From Thermoguttaceae bacterium (GTDB lineage: Bacteria; Planctomycetota; Planctomycetia; Pirellulales; Thermoguttaceae): DNA of 50,895 nucleotides. Location of the stretch: assembly GCA_017937685.1 (NCBI GenBank), contig JAGBDD010000096.1, positions 1-50,895 of the forward strand, read 5' to 3'. The translations under genes and the position numbers were made by a program. The notes beneath the pieces were generated by a model, which was not told the origin of the DNA, ran no database searches, and saw nothing but the letters and a program-made list of their open reading frames with translations. Of the stretch, positions 33,971 through 42,902 are shown in pieces. Every line of letters starts with the position of its first letter. Within the stretch, counting starts at the first letter, position 1.

Positions 33971-36589
33971 ATGCGAAACTTAAGGAATAAGGAGAGACGC
34001 GGCGCGGCGCCGTCGCGAAAAGGACGCGCGGCGTCGAGCGACGTTCGCCGCTTGAAGGGCGCGGTCGTTTTGACGGCGGCTTTAGCGGCGTTTTTTCCGT
34101 CGTCGGCGCTTAGCGCGCAAGAAACGCCGAGCGTCGCGGTTCCGTTTTACTCGTTGGACGGTTCGAGCGCCGAACCGCAAACGCCGCGCGCCGCTCGAAC
34201 GTCGTCGGCGTATTCGTCGAAAGCGACCGGCCCGACCGTCGACGCGTCGCGCCCGATTTCCTTGGGCCCGAATCGGCCGACGTTGCAGATCGAGGACGTC
34301 GCGGAATTTTCGGCGGAACCGGAAGCGAACGAAAACGCTCTCGACGGCGAGCTGGACGTCGACGCGAGTTGGGACGACGAAACCGCGACCGTCGAGCAAA
34401 TCGCCGAGGAGTGTTTTTTCGCGCTCGACCCGTATTCGTCGCTCTTTATCGACTATCCGCCGACCGCCGATTGGACGAACGCGGCGCTCTTGCGCGTCGA
34501 CGAGATTTTGCCGCTTTTAGCGACCGAGCCGGAGCGAGCGGCGGCGATTATTAAAAAGTTTCGAGCGGAAATCGCCGCTTCGGAGCGAATTAAGGACGCG
34601 ATCGTCGCAGCCGACCCGGCGCCGACGGCGGTCGCGGTTTTCGGCGACGCGAACGACGGCGCCGCGGCGAAAAAAGACGGCGCGTCGACGTTGGAAACGC
34701 GTTATTCGCTCGAACAACGATTGACGCTTTTCGAGTCGTTTCGTTGCGCGCTCGACCGAAGAGCGTTCGTTTGGGGACGCGCCGCCGAGGTTTTCGCGGC
34801 GAAGAATCGCGGCGAACTGGTCGAAGCGACCGAAATTTCGACCGCCGAACTCGCGCGGATTCGGGAAACGACCGCCGCGGCGCAAGCGTTTTTCGGCGAT
34901 TCCGAGGTTGGGCGCAACTGGAGAACGAGCTTTGAAATCGACCTGCTCTTGACCGACGTCGACCGAACGCTCGAACTCGCGTCGCCGAAGTCGGCGCCGG
35001 GCGGCGTTTCCGGCGCGAGCGATTCCGTCGCCGTCGAGCGAACGCGGCGGACGAACTTTTTGCGCGACCGCTTAAATTCCGTTTGTTATAAGATCGAAAA
35101 AACGCCGATGACGCCGGAGCAACGCCGCGTTTTCGAACGTTCGCCGCTCGACGTTTGGGTCGCGACCGTCGCGCCGTTCGCCTGCGACCGCGCCGAACCG
35201 TTGGCGCTGCTGCTCGAATTTGAGAAATACGAACGCGACGCCGGCGGCGAAATCGGGCGAACGTTGCAACAAAGCGCGCGGCGGACGATAACGTCGCGTT
35301 CCGAAGTTTGCCGTCGTTTGGGGAAGGCGTTCGACGTCGTGTACGATAATCCGAACGCGAAGGCGTATGTTTCCGAAGCGTTGATCAACCGCCTTTTGCC
35401 GGTGCGCGACCCGGAATTTAGCGTCGTGCAAGAGACGGCGTTGAACAATCCGGTCGTCGGACGGCGGCGTTCCGACGTTCAGGTCGGAATCGAGCTGATT
35501 CCGGATCCGTCGCGACTGCTGATGAATTTGAACGTTTACGGGCGGGTCGTCGCGTCGACGAGTTCGAACGTCTTTCCGGCGACCGTTTACAATCAAAGTT
35601 ACGCGAATTACGTCGGGAAAAAAACGCTCGAATGGCGCGACGACGGGTTCGCGTATTCGCCCGCGGTCGTTTCGGCGGAGTCGATCAATAAGCTGGGCGG
35701 CGTTCAGACGGACGTCGACTTCATTCCGTTGGTCGGCGATTTGACGCGCGAAGTGGTGCGGAGTCAGTACGAGGCGAAGCAGGGGGCGATCCGCTCCGAA
35801 CTGAAGACGAAAGTCGCTCGCGAAGCTCGAGCGCGGATCGACGCCGAGGCGAACGAACGGTTCGACGCGGTCAACGCTCGGATGCGCGCGAACTTTTTCG
35901 CCGATTTGGAGCGGCTCGGGCTTTCGCTCAAAACGCAGCGTTCGAAAACGACCGACGAATGGTTGCTCGCGTCGTTGCGATTGGGAACCGATTTTTCGCT
36001 CGGCTGTCAAACGACGGAGCCGCCGACGCTTCCGGGCGCCTTCGCCGACGTCAAGCTGCACGAGTCGGCGGTCAACGCCGCGTTGGAGCGTTTGGAACTC
36101 GGCGGGAAAACGTTGACGCCGGCGGAAACGCTCGCGCATTTAGCCGAAAAGTTGAACAAACCGGGGTTGGCCGAAGTCGCGATCGAGGAAAACGAACTTC
36201 TTTTGTCGTTCGCCGAAATCGATCCGGTCGTCGTTCGGTTTTGCGAAGACCGCGTCGAGTTGCGCTTGAAGTTCGCGGAATTGACGCTCGGCGACAAAAG
36301 TTGGGAAAACGTCGACGTTCGCGTTTCGTATCGACCGACCGTCGCCGACGACGGCGCGACCGTTTTCGAGCGGGACGGCGTCGTCGAACTCGACGGCCCG
36401 GGCGGAATGCGGGCTCAACTCGCGTTGCGTTCGATCTTTTCCAAGGTCTTTCCGGCGTCGAAAGCGTTCGACTTGCGTCCGAAAATTTTCGACTCCGACG
36501 AACGTTTCGCGGGGCTGGCGTTGGGCTTGGCGCGCGTTTCTCGGGGGTGGTTCGCGATTTCCGTCGTTAATTTACAGGAGCGGCGGTAA
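33971..36589 (+). CDS. Large exported protein of unknown function
   Basis: 872 aa, ATG 33971 with no obvious ribosome site. A long basic n-region (RRLK) and hydrophobic core (GAVVLTAALAAFFPSSALSA) form a signal peptide, with likely cleavage after ALSA. Residues 30-110 are low-complexity and acidic. The middle (about 120-480) is helical and charged. Residues 480-640 are mixed strands (VQVGIELIPDPSRLLMNLNVYGRVVASTS is the core, given only partly as IELIPDPSRLLMNLNVYGR). The end has regular beta strands (VELRLKFAELTLGDKSW; ERDGVVELDGPGGMRAQLAL). I recognise no family. It probably acts in the periplasm, and similar orphan giants are typical of planctomycetes. Confidence 0.85.
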   Translation: MRNLRNKERRGAAPSRKGRAASSDVRRLKGAVVLTAALAAFFPSSALSAQETPSVAVPFYSLDGSSAEPQTPRAARTSSAYSSKATGPTVDASRPISLGPNRPTLQIEDVAEFSAEPEANENALDGELDVDASWDDETATVEQIAEECFFALDPYSSLFIDYPPTADWTNAALLRVDEILPLLATEPERAAAIIKKFRAEIAASERIKDAIVAADPAPTAVAVFGDANDGAAAKKDGASTLETRYSLEQRLTLFESFRCALDRRAFVWGRAAEVFAAKNRGELVEATEISTAELARIRETTAAAQAFFGDSEVGRNWRTSFEIDLLLTDVDRTLELASPKSAPGGVSGASDSVAVERTRRTNFLRDRLNSVCYKIEKTPMTPEQRRVFERSPLDVWVATVAPFACDRAEPLALLLEFEKYERDAGGEIGRTLQQSARRTITSRSEVCRRLGKAFDVVYDNPNAKAYVSEALINRLLPVRDPEFSVVQETALNNPVVGRRRSDVQVGIELIPDPSRLLMNLNVYGRVVASTSSNVFPATVYNQSYANYVGKKTLEWRDDGFAYSPAVVSAESINKLGGVQTDVDFIPLVGDLTREVVRSQYEAKQGAIRSELKTKVAREARARIDAEANERFDAVNARMRANFFADLERLGLSLKTQRSKTTDEWLLASLRLGTDFSLGCQTTEPPTLPGAFADVKLHESAVNAALERLELGGKTLTPAETLAHLAEKLNKPGLAEVAIEENELLLSFAEIDPVVVRFCEDRVELRLKFAELTLGDKSWENVDVRVSYRPTVADDGATVFERDGVVELDGPGGMRAQLALRSIFSKVFPASKAFDLRPKIFDSDERFAGLALGLARVSRGWFAISVVNLQERR

Positions 36590-36934
36590 ATAAAACGGTC
36601 GCTTTCTGTTAAGGGGAATAGGAAAAAGTTTAGGATTAGCGCGACGGCGCCGATTGTAACGACGGCGGCTTCGGAATAAGACGTTTGTAACGTTTGCGCG
36701 CGTTGGCTTAATGGAAATTTTGGCGTCGAGGGGGCTTTTCGAGGAAAACGGGGGGTTTTTTTCTTGCGGTTTTACGATTATACTTTTATCCGTCGTTTGC
36801 GCGTTCGCCGCCTCGCCGCGTTTAAGAGCTCGGCGCCGAGCCGAACGACGACCGCGAGAAATTAAACGCTCGGCGGCGCGCGTCGTCGCGTTGCGTTCGA
36901 GCGAATTTTTAAACGTTCGAAAAGGTTTTCTAAA
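36590..36934. other. Gap before the 64-aa gene
   Basis: 345 bp. It contains G-runs and T-runs near 36747-36763 and TATACT at 36779-36784 but no aligned -35. No credible gene is present. Confidence 0.35.
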
Positions 36935-37129
36935 ATGATGAACGCTAAAAATCAACCGGCTTCCAAACAAAAGAACGCCGACGTTTATTTTGCTCCGACC
37001 GTTCGCGCGCTTCGCGTCGGCCCCTTCGCTCAGAAGCGCGTCGAGCTTCCCGAAGGCGCGCGTTACTCCGTCGCGACCGCCGAAGCGGAACGCTTCTTTG
37101 TTCTTGAAAAACTTCTCGCGACGAAATAA
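36935..37129 (+). CDS. Small hypothetical protein (64 aa)
   Basis: Starts ATGATG at 36935, with AAAAGG about 10 bases upstream. The protein has a hydrophilic start (NAKNQPASKQKNADVYF), then APTVRALRVGPFAQKRVELP, a short turn, and a helix AEAERFFVLEKLLATK. It has no signal peptide or membrane span. The low-noise codon use and balanced composition, unlike the arginine-rich shadow frames, support a real gene. Two hairpins follow the stop. Function unknown. Confidence 0.6.
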   Translation: MMNAKNQPASKQKNADVYFAPTVRALRVGPFAQKRVELPEGARYSVATAEAERFFVLEKLLATK

Positions 37130-37152
37130 CGCCGACGAAGGCGTATAATAAG

Positions 37153-37230
37153 CGCGACGAGTTCTGAAGGTCGTCGCGTTAACGGCGTTCGGCGTTCTCG
37201 ATTAAAAGACGCGAATTTTTAATCGAAACG
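37153..37230 (+). terminator. Two hairpins downstream of the 64-aa gene
   Basis: CGCGACGA / TCGTCGCG (about 37154-37181) and CGATTAAAA / TTTTAATCG (about 37199-37226). A TATAAT (37144-37149) lies just before them. They may end the small gene's transcript. A small RNA cannot be excluded. Confidence 0.4.
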
Positions 37231-37354
37231 GCGCGCGGTCAAGTCGTCTTGAAAAGATCGTCGAACGACGCGTTCGAATAACGGAGAAAACAACGTTTTT
37301 TTGAACGCGTTAGCGGCGTTTTGTCCCGTTGCGAGCGTCGTCGAACGTTCGTCG

Positions 37355-38164
37355 TCAACGCCGCGTCGCGTTTTGCAATATCGCGTAATTCTGGTACGTT
37401 AGGTAAGCGAAGAAAAACGCCGCGAAAACGCTTCCTCGCGAGAAAAAGAAGTAAGCGAGCCCGGCGGCGCAGACGACTGAAAGCGTCAACGCGTTGCGAA
37501 CGCCGTTTTTCGGCGAAAGTTGCGCGCCCAACGCCGTCGCGATTTGGCCGCCGTCGAGCGGATAAACCGGAACGAGATTGACCGCGCCCCAAAAAACGCA
37601 AATCCAAATAAAGCCGAAAACGAAATAGCCGAGAAACGCGGCGAGCGGTTCGCCCGAGTCGACGCCGATCGCCCATTCGGTCGGAAAAACGATCGGAAGC
37701 GGCGTTCCGGCGGCGATTCCGACGGTAAAGTCGCAACCGCAAAGGAACGCGACCGCGAGAAGAACGGCGACGCCGAGAAAACCTGCGCCCGCTCCGGCGA
37801 ACGAAACGAGCGCGCTTTCCCAGTTCGTCGGTTTTTTCGAATAAATCGGGCGCCAACTCGTAACGCCGCCGAAAACGGACGCTCCGCTCGGCGAAGTTCC
37901 GATTCCGAGCGCGATTTCAGGCGACGCGTTCCAAAGGCGTTTCGCCGCGAGCGCGTGTCCGAACTCGTGCAACAGGAACGCGAGCGTCGTCGCCGCCGTC
38001 CAGCCGAGAAGCCCCCAAACCCAAGGCGTTTCCGGGTCGATTCGGCTCAAAAAGGGCGAAAAAGCGACGCAAAGGAACCAAAAACTCGGCAAAACGGCGA
38101 CCGGAACGCCGAACAAGCGGAACTTCCAAACGTATTGGGACAAGGGGCGAACCTCGGCTTTCAA
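37355..38164 (-). CDS. Site-2-protease family (M50) membrane metalloprotease
   Basis: 269 aa, with a TTG start at 38164; a second TTG eight codons on, preceded by CGAGG, is an alternative. Zinc motif HEFGH at residues 66-70 inside the second membrane segment, and the third ligand in LVPVYPLDGGQIAT near residue 200. About six membrane segments. Enzymes of this family cleave membrane proteins inside the bilayer, often to release transcription factors. No anti-sigma factor or PDZ domain is visible, so it is a minimal member of unknown target. It ends about 225 bp after the small gene, on the other strand. Confidence 0.85.
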   Translation of the reverse strand: MKAEVRPLSQYVWKFRLFGVPVAVLPSFWFLCVAFSPFLSRIDPETPWVWGLLGWTAATTLAFLLHEFGHALAAKRLWNASPEIALGIGTSPSGASVFGGVTSWRPIYSKKPTNWESALVSFAGAGAGFLGVAVLLAVAFLCGCDFTVGIAAGTPLPIVFPTEWAIGVDSGEPLAAFLGYFVFGFIWICVFWGAVNLVPVYPLDGGQIATALGAQLSPKNGVRNALTLSVVCAAGLAYFFFSRGSVFAAFFFAYLTYQNYAILQNATRR

Positions 38165-38281
38165 ACGGCGAAAGCGCGACCGGCGAAACCGAACGCCGCG
38201 TCGCGCTCTTCGTTATTTCTCGACAAGAACGTCTTTATTCTCGCCGCTCGACGAAGCGGACGAGCCAAAAACGAAACGTTT

Positions 38282-38842
38282 TCAGGCTTCCGGCGGGTCG
38301 ATTCCGAAATCTTTGATCGTCAGGAGGGAACGGAAGCGGTAACCGCGGTCGGCGAACGCTTGCGCGCCCCCTTCCATTCGGTCGATGATCGCGATAACGC
38401 CCGCGACTTTGATTCCGGCCGCTTCCAAACGTTCGATCGCGATCAGCGACGAACCGCCGGTCGTAACGACGTCTTCGACGACGACGACTTCGTCGCCGGC
38501 GCCGATCGGGCCTTCGATGTATTTGTTGGTGCCGTGTCCCTTGCTTTCTTTGCGAACGAGGAACGCTTTCAGGTCGAGCCCGCGAAGCCCGGCGACGGTG
38601 ATGACCGCCGCGGCGATCGGGTCGGCGCCGATCGACATCCCGCCGACCGCTTTCGGAAGCGCGCCGTCGGCGAGGAGCATTTCGAGAATCCCTTCGCCGA
38701 CGAGCGTCGCGCCGCGCGAGTCGAGCGTCGTTTGCTTACCGTCGAGGTAGTATTTCGCTTTTTTGCCGGACGCGAGGATAAAATCGCCGAATTTGAGGGA
38801 TTTTTCGCGAACGAGATTCAATAATTCGTCTTTACTGTACAT
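38282..38842 (-). CDS. pyrE: Orotate phosphoribosyltransferase
   Basis: 186 aa from ATG 38842 (CGAGG upstream). The frame runs on to 39256 but the extra 138 residues are arginine-rich noise. KFGDFILASGKKAKYYLDGK is the N-terminal orotate-binding part, IGADPIAAAVIT and VRKESKGHGTNKYIEG follow, and VVVVEDVVTTGGSS is the PRPP loop. It transfers ribose-5-phosphate from PRPP to orotate, giving OMP for UMP synthesis. No other pyr gene is adjacent. Confidence 0.95.
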   Translation of the reverse strand: MYSKDELLNLVREKSLKFGDFILASGKKAKYYLDGKQTTLDSRGATLVGEGILEMLLADGALPKAVGGMSIGADPIAAAVITVAGLRGLDLKAFLVRKESKGHGTNKYIEGPIGAGDEVVVVEDVVTTGGSSLIAIERLEAAGIKVAGVIAIIDRMEGGAQAFADRGYRFRSLLTIKDFGIDPPEA

Positions 38843-39120
38843 TGGCTTTTCCTCGAAGGTTGGAAGGAAACTCGAAAGGGCGTCGGAAACTCGCGAGCGG
38901 AGCTTCCGAAAGGCGCGCGGCGACCGGGCCGACCTTGCGCAAATTTCTTTTATTATAAAGCGCTCGACGCTTTTTTCAACGGGGCGGGCGAAAATGACGG
39001 CGCAAGAAACGACGAGCGGCGCAAGCGAAACGCCGCGACGTTCGAAAAAGAACGAACGCTCGATTGGCGAAACGTCGAACGGTTCGCGTTTGCGACGGGC
39101 GAAGTCGTTCGAAATCGCGT

Positions 39121-41043
39121 TCAATTCGCCGTTTTCGCTTGGGTCGCGTCGTCGCGAATTTTCGAGCAAAAGAGGAAAGCGACCTGCAATCCGAGTCGAG
39201 CCCGCGACAATTCCTCCAACGCGTCTTCGTCTCCGGCTTGCGCGGCGACCGTCCAAGCGGCGAGCGCGCGGCGGCGGTCGAGCGGAACGCCGTCGCCTTC
39301 CCAGTAACGGAGCGCAAGACGCCGCGTCGCTTCAATTTCGCCGGCGGCCGCCGCGGCTTCGAGCCAAAAGATCGCGAAACGTCGGTTCCGTTCGCAACCG
39401 CGTCCTTCGAGCAAACGGTCGCTCAGTTCGACGGCGGCGCTTCCTTCGCCGAGTTCCGCCGCGACGCGCAACAGATATTCGCCGCAAACCGCGTTTGGTT
39501 CGACGCCTTCGCCGCGTTCGCAACAATACGCCAAGTTCGCCGTCGCCGCCGCGTCGCCGCCGATCGCCGCCGCGCCGAAGAGTTCGAACGCCCGACGGTC
39601 GTCGCGCTCGACGCCTTCGCAACCTTGGGAACAGCGGAGTCCGAGTTCGTTTTGCGCTTCCGGAAAGCCGCCGCTTGCCGCTTGTTCGAGCAAACGGAGT
39701 TCTTCGACCGAATCGCGCGGCGTTCCGCGACCGACGGCGACGCAACGCGACGCTAAAAACGCCGCCTCCGCCGAACCGGCTTCCGCTTCCGAACGGAGCC
39801 AACGAACGCAATCTTGCGCCCGGCGGTCGTCGAACGAACCGTCCGCCGTTTCGCGACCGAGCGTCAACCGAGCTTGCGCGTCGCCGCGTTCCGCCGCTTC
39901 GAAGAGCCAACGCGCCGCTTCGCGTTCGTTGGCGTCGCCGCCGATTTGGCGCAACTGATAAGCGAGTTCGGTTTGAGCCGTCGCAAAGCCGCCCGCCGCG
40001 CTTCGACGCAACAGCCGCAACGCTTCGTCGACGTTCGCGTCGCGTCCCCAACCGTTCCAAGCGAAGATCGCGAGGAAGTAAAACGCCGGAGAAAAACCGG
40101 TCGCCGCCGCGCGCTCGAAGAGCCGCAACGCTTCGTCGCGGTCGACCGGGATTTCGAGCGGAACGGCGGTCGCCGCTTGCTGAACGCTTGCGTCGACCGG
40201 TTGCGAAAACGACCGTCCGTAAAGACTCGCCAACCCGAGCGAACAGAGCGCGTCCGGATTCTCGACGTCCGCCGCGCGCCGATAAAATTCGAACGCTCGC
40301 CGCTCGTCGCGCTCGACGCCGAGACCCGTCTCGAACGCGAATCCGACGTCGTAAAGCGCGACGCCGAGTCCCGCCTCCGCCGCCCGCAAACTCCAAGCGA
40401 ACGCTTGTTCCGGGTTCGGCTCGACCCCGCGACCGTCCCGAAACGCGAACGCGACGAACGACGCGTCGACCGCCGAACCGAGTTCCGCTTTCCGCAAGGC
40501 CGCTTCGAACGCTCGCTCGAGCCAAGCGCGCTCCGCTTCGACGTCTTGAGGAACGCCGACGCCGTCCCGATAACAAACGGCGAGACCTTCGAGCGCCGCC
40601 GCGTCGTCGCCGGTTCGCGCCTCCCAAAAGAACGAAAAAGCGCGTTCGCGGTCGCGCTCGACGACGCCCTCGCCGTCGAACAAGATTTCGCCGACGAGTC
40701 CGAGCGCCGCCGGTCGCTCGTCGAACGCGCCTTGCTCCAACGCTCGAACGCCCCAATCGAACGCCGCTCGAACGTCCGGCGCGACGCCGAGTCCGAACCG
40801 AAACGCTCGCGCGAGACCCGTTTGCGCGTTCGCGTCGCCCGCTTCCGCGCCGCGTCGCCGGAGTTCGAACGCTCGGCGCCAATCGCGCTCGACGCCGCGA
40901 CCGTCTTCGTAAAGTCGCGCCGACGGTTCGAGCGCGGAAACGTCGCCCGCGTCGACGAGCGTTTGCAAACGGCGCGCTTCTTGGCGCCAACGGGCCGCGT
41001 CGGCAAGTTCCGGCGTTTCGAAGCAATTTTCGGAAGCGTTCAT
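39121..41043 (-). CDS. Sel1-repeat protein
   Basis: 640 aa, ATG 41043. Almost the whole length is Sel1-like repeats of about 36 residues, each with a form like AARLYEDGRGVERDWRRAFE or A-x-LG-x-x-Y-x-x-G-x-GV-x-x-D (for example FRFGLGVAPDVRAAFDWGVR, CYRDGVGVPQDVEAERAWLE, CSLGLASLYGRSF). At least 13 repeats can be counted. Such alpha-solenoids act as binding scaffolds. There is no signal peptide, so it is probably cytoplasmic. The repeat coding leaves all other frames open over 1.9 kb, giving large but spurious antisense ORFs. Partner unknown. Confidence 0.9.
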   Translation of the reverse strand: MNASENCFETPELADAARWRQEARRLQTLVDAGDVSALEPSARLYEDGRGVERDWRRAFELRRRGAEAGDANAQTGLARAFRFGLGVAPDVRAAFDWGVRALEQGAFDERPAALGLVGEILFDGEGVVERDRERAFSFFWEARTGDDAAALEGLAVCYRDGVGVPQDVEAERAWLERAFEAALRKAELGSAVDASFVAFAFRDGRGVEPNPEQAFAWSLRAAEAGLGVALYDVGFAFETGLGVERDERRAFEFYRRAADVENPDALCSLGLASLYGRSFSQPVDASVQQAATAVPLEIPVDRDEALRLFERAAATGFSPAFYFLAIFAWNGWGRDANVDEALRLLRRSAAGGFATAQTELAYQLRQIGGDANEREAARWLFEAAERGDAQARLTLGRETADGSFDDRRAQDCVRWLRSEAEAGSAEAAFLASRCVAVGRGTPRDSVEELRLLEQAASGGFPEAQNELGLRCSQGCEGVERDDRRAFELFGAAAIGGDAAATANLAYCCERGEGVEPNAVCGEYLLRVAAELGEGSAAVELSDRLLEGRGCERNRRFAIFWLEAAAAAGEIEATRRLALRYWEGDGVPLDRRRALAAWTVAAQAGDEDALEELSRARLGLQVAFLFCSKIRDDATQAKTAN

Positions 41044-41207
41044 TAATTCGATTTAGCGTCGCGTTAAACGTCGAGTGAAAATAGTTGTCGAATAGTTGCG
41101 AAAATATTTTGGTAAAAAGGTTCGGGAACGGCGCGAGGCGGGCGTCGAAGCGCGGTTTTGAAAAACGGAACGACGACCGCTCGACGCAAACGACGTTCGA
41201 GGCCGAA

Positions 41208-42764
41208 TTACGTCCAAAGTTTGCGGTCGAGCGCGCGGTAGCCGATCGCTTCGAAGAGGTGCGGCGTTTCGATATTTTCCGCGTCCTCCAGGTCGGCGAT
41301 CGTTCGAGCGACGCGCAAAATCTTGTCGTGCGCCCGGGCCGAAAAGCCGAAATCGTTCATCGCCGACTCGAGAACGGAGCGCCCGGCGTCGTTCAGTTTC
41401 GCCCAGCGTTCGAGTTCGCGGCGGCGCATTTGCGCGTTCGTTCGAATCGACGTTCCGGCGTACCGCTTCGCTTGAATCGCTCGCGCTTTTAGGACTTGCG
41501 CTCGAACTTCGGCGCTCGACGTTCGCGGCGCGTCGGACGAAAGTTCGAGATAGGAAACCGGCGGCGTCTCGATGTGAATATCGATTCGGTCGAGGAGCGG
41601 GCCGCTGACGCGCGCCATATACTTCTCGATCTGCCCGACCGAGCAACGGCAAGCGCGGCGCGGGTCGTTGCGGTATCCGCAGGGGCAGGGGTTCATCGCC
41701 GCGATCAGGACGAAAGCGGCCGGGAACGTTTCGCTCCGAGCGGCGCGCGAGATCGTCGCTTTGCCGTCTTCGAGCGGTTGACGCATCGCTTCGAGCGTCG
41801 AGCGGCGGAACTCCGGGAGTTCGTCGAGGAAAAGAACGCCGTTGTGCGCCAAGCTGATTTCGCCGGGCGTCGGTTTCGCGCCGCCTCCGACGAGCCCGGG
41901 CGCGCTGATCGAATGGTGCGGCTCGCGGAACGGTCGCGTCGCGACGAGGGGCGCTTCGCCGTTTAATTTTCCGACCGCGCTGTAAATTTGCGTCGTTTCG
42001 AGCGCTTCGTCGAGCGTCGGCGGCGGAAGAATCGTCGGGACGCGCTTGGCGAGCATCGTTTTTCCGGTTCCGGGCGGGCCGATCATCAGCATATTATGCG
42101 CGCCCGCCGCCGCGATGGTCGCCGCTCGTTTCGCGCTTTCTTGGCCGAGAACGTCGGCGAAATCGACGTCGTATTGCGAAAGCCGCTCGAAAAGCGCGTC
42201 GGAGAGGCCCGCTTTCGGTTCGATTTCGAGCGCGCCGCTCAAAAAGCCGACCGCGTCGTTCAAGCGGGAAATCGGGATCGCGTCGATTCCTTCGACGATC
42301 GCCGCTTCGCTCGCGTTCGCCGCCGGAACGAGAATCCCGCGCAAACCGGCCCGCGCCGCCGCGAGCGCCGACGCCAAAACGCCCCGACAAGGCCGCGTCG
42401 AGCCGTCGAGCGCAAGCTCCCCGACGACCGCGTATTCCGCCAAACGCTCCGACGCGAACTGCCCCGACGCCGCGATCTCGCCGAGCGAAATCGGCAGGTC
42501 GAACGACGCCGCGTGTTTCGGCAAATCCGCCGGCGCCAAGTTAACGACGACGTCTCCCGCCGGAACGCCGAAACCGCTGTTCGCGATCGCCAACTTGACG
42601 CGGAACGCGCTCTCGCGAACGACCGTCTCAGCCAAACCGACGATCGTCGTTTTCCCTTCGTCCTCCTTGCTTTTCGCGACGCCGCGCCCCGAAACGTCGA
42701 CTTCGACCTCGACCGGCGTCGCGGAAACGCCTTGAAGCGAAAACGTTTTAACTTTGATTAACAT
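41208..42764 (-). CDS. YifB/ComM-type Mg-chelatase-like AAA+ ATPase
   Basis: 518 aa, ATG 42764 with GAGGA upstream. The N-terminal Lon-like ChlI domain (VKTFSLQGVSATPVEVEVDV, DLPISLGEIAASGQF) is followed by the AAA+ core with Walker A IGPPGTGKTMLAKR and Walker B NGVLFLDELPEF, the sensor AAMNPCPCGY, a zinc-like CPCG...RRACRC loop and the C-terminal helical domain (FSARAHDKILRVARTIADL). Members such as ComM are branch-migration helicases in natural transformation. Calling it ComM is family knowledge; no competence genes are visible here. Confidence 0.92.
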   Translation of the reverse strand: MLIKVKTFSLQGVSATPVEVEVDVSGRGVAKSKEDEGKTTIVGLAETVVRESAFRVKLAIANSGFGVPAGDVVVNLAPADLPKHAASFDLPISLGEIAASGQFASERLAEYAVVGELALDGSTRPCRGVLASALAAARAGLRGILVPAANASEAAIVEGIDAIPISRLNDAVGFLSGALEIEPKAGLSDALFERLSQYDVDFADVLGQESAKRAATIAAAGAHNMLMIGPPGTGKTMLAKRVPTILPPPTLDEALETTQIYSAVGKLNGEAPLVATRPFREPHHSISAPGLVGGGAKPTPGEISLAHNGVLFLDELPEFRRSTLEAMRQPLEDGKATISRAARSETFPAAFVLIAAMNPCPCGYRNDPRRACRCSVGQIEKYMARVSGPLLDRIDIHIETPPVSYLELSSDAPRTSSAEVRAQVLKARAIQAKRYAGTSIRTNAQMRRRELERWAKLNDAGRSVLESAMNDFGFSARAHDKILRVARTIADLEDAENIETPHLFEAIGYRALDRKLWT

Positions 42765-42902
42765 TGCGAAATTCCTCGCGAAAAGGAAAGCGGGCGGCGG
42801 CGAGCGCGGTCGGGCGGGCGGCGCAAAATTTAAGGATCGGGAAGGCGAGAAAAAACGCGCCGCGGGACGGCTCTCGGCAAGGTCGCGGCGCCGTTCGGCG
42901 TT

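Noticed and set aside
36711..36938. 75-aa ORF with one hydrophobic stretch
   Set aside because: It overlaps the upstream region of a better small gene, has no ribosome site and ends in Arg-rich noise.
39001..39256. N-terminal extension of pyrE to 39256
   Set aside because: The extra residues are Arg-rich and unrelated to the family; a good ATG with a ribosome site is at 38842.
38763..41078. 771-aa plus-strand ORF (and others in the same stretch) antisense to the Sel1 gene
   Set aside because: It is composed almost wholly of Arg/Pro/Ala, has no domain, and arises because the Sel1 repeat coding is rich in CG words that leave all frames open. The minus-strand frame has clear Sel1 repeats.
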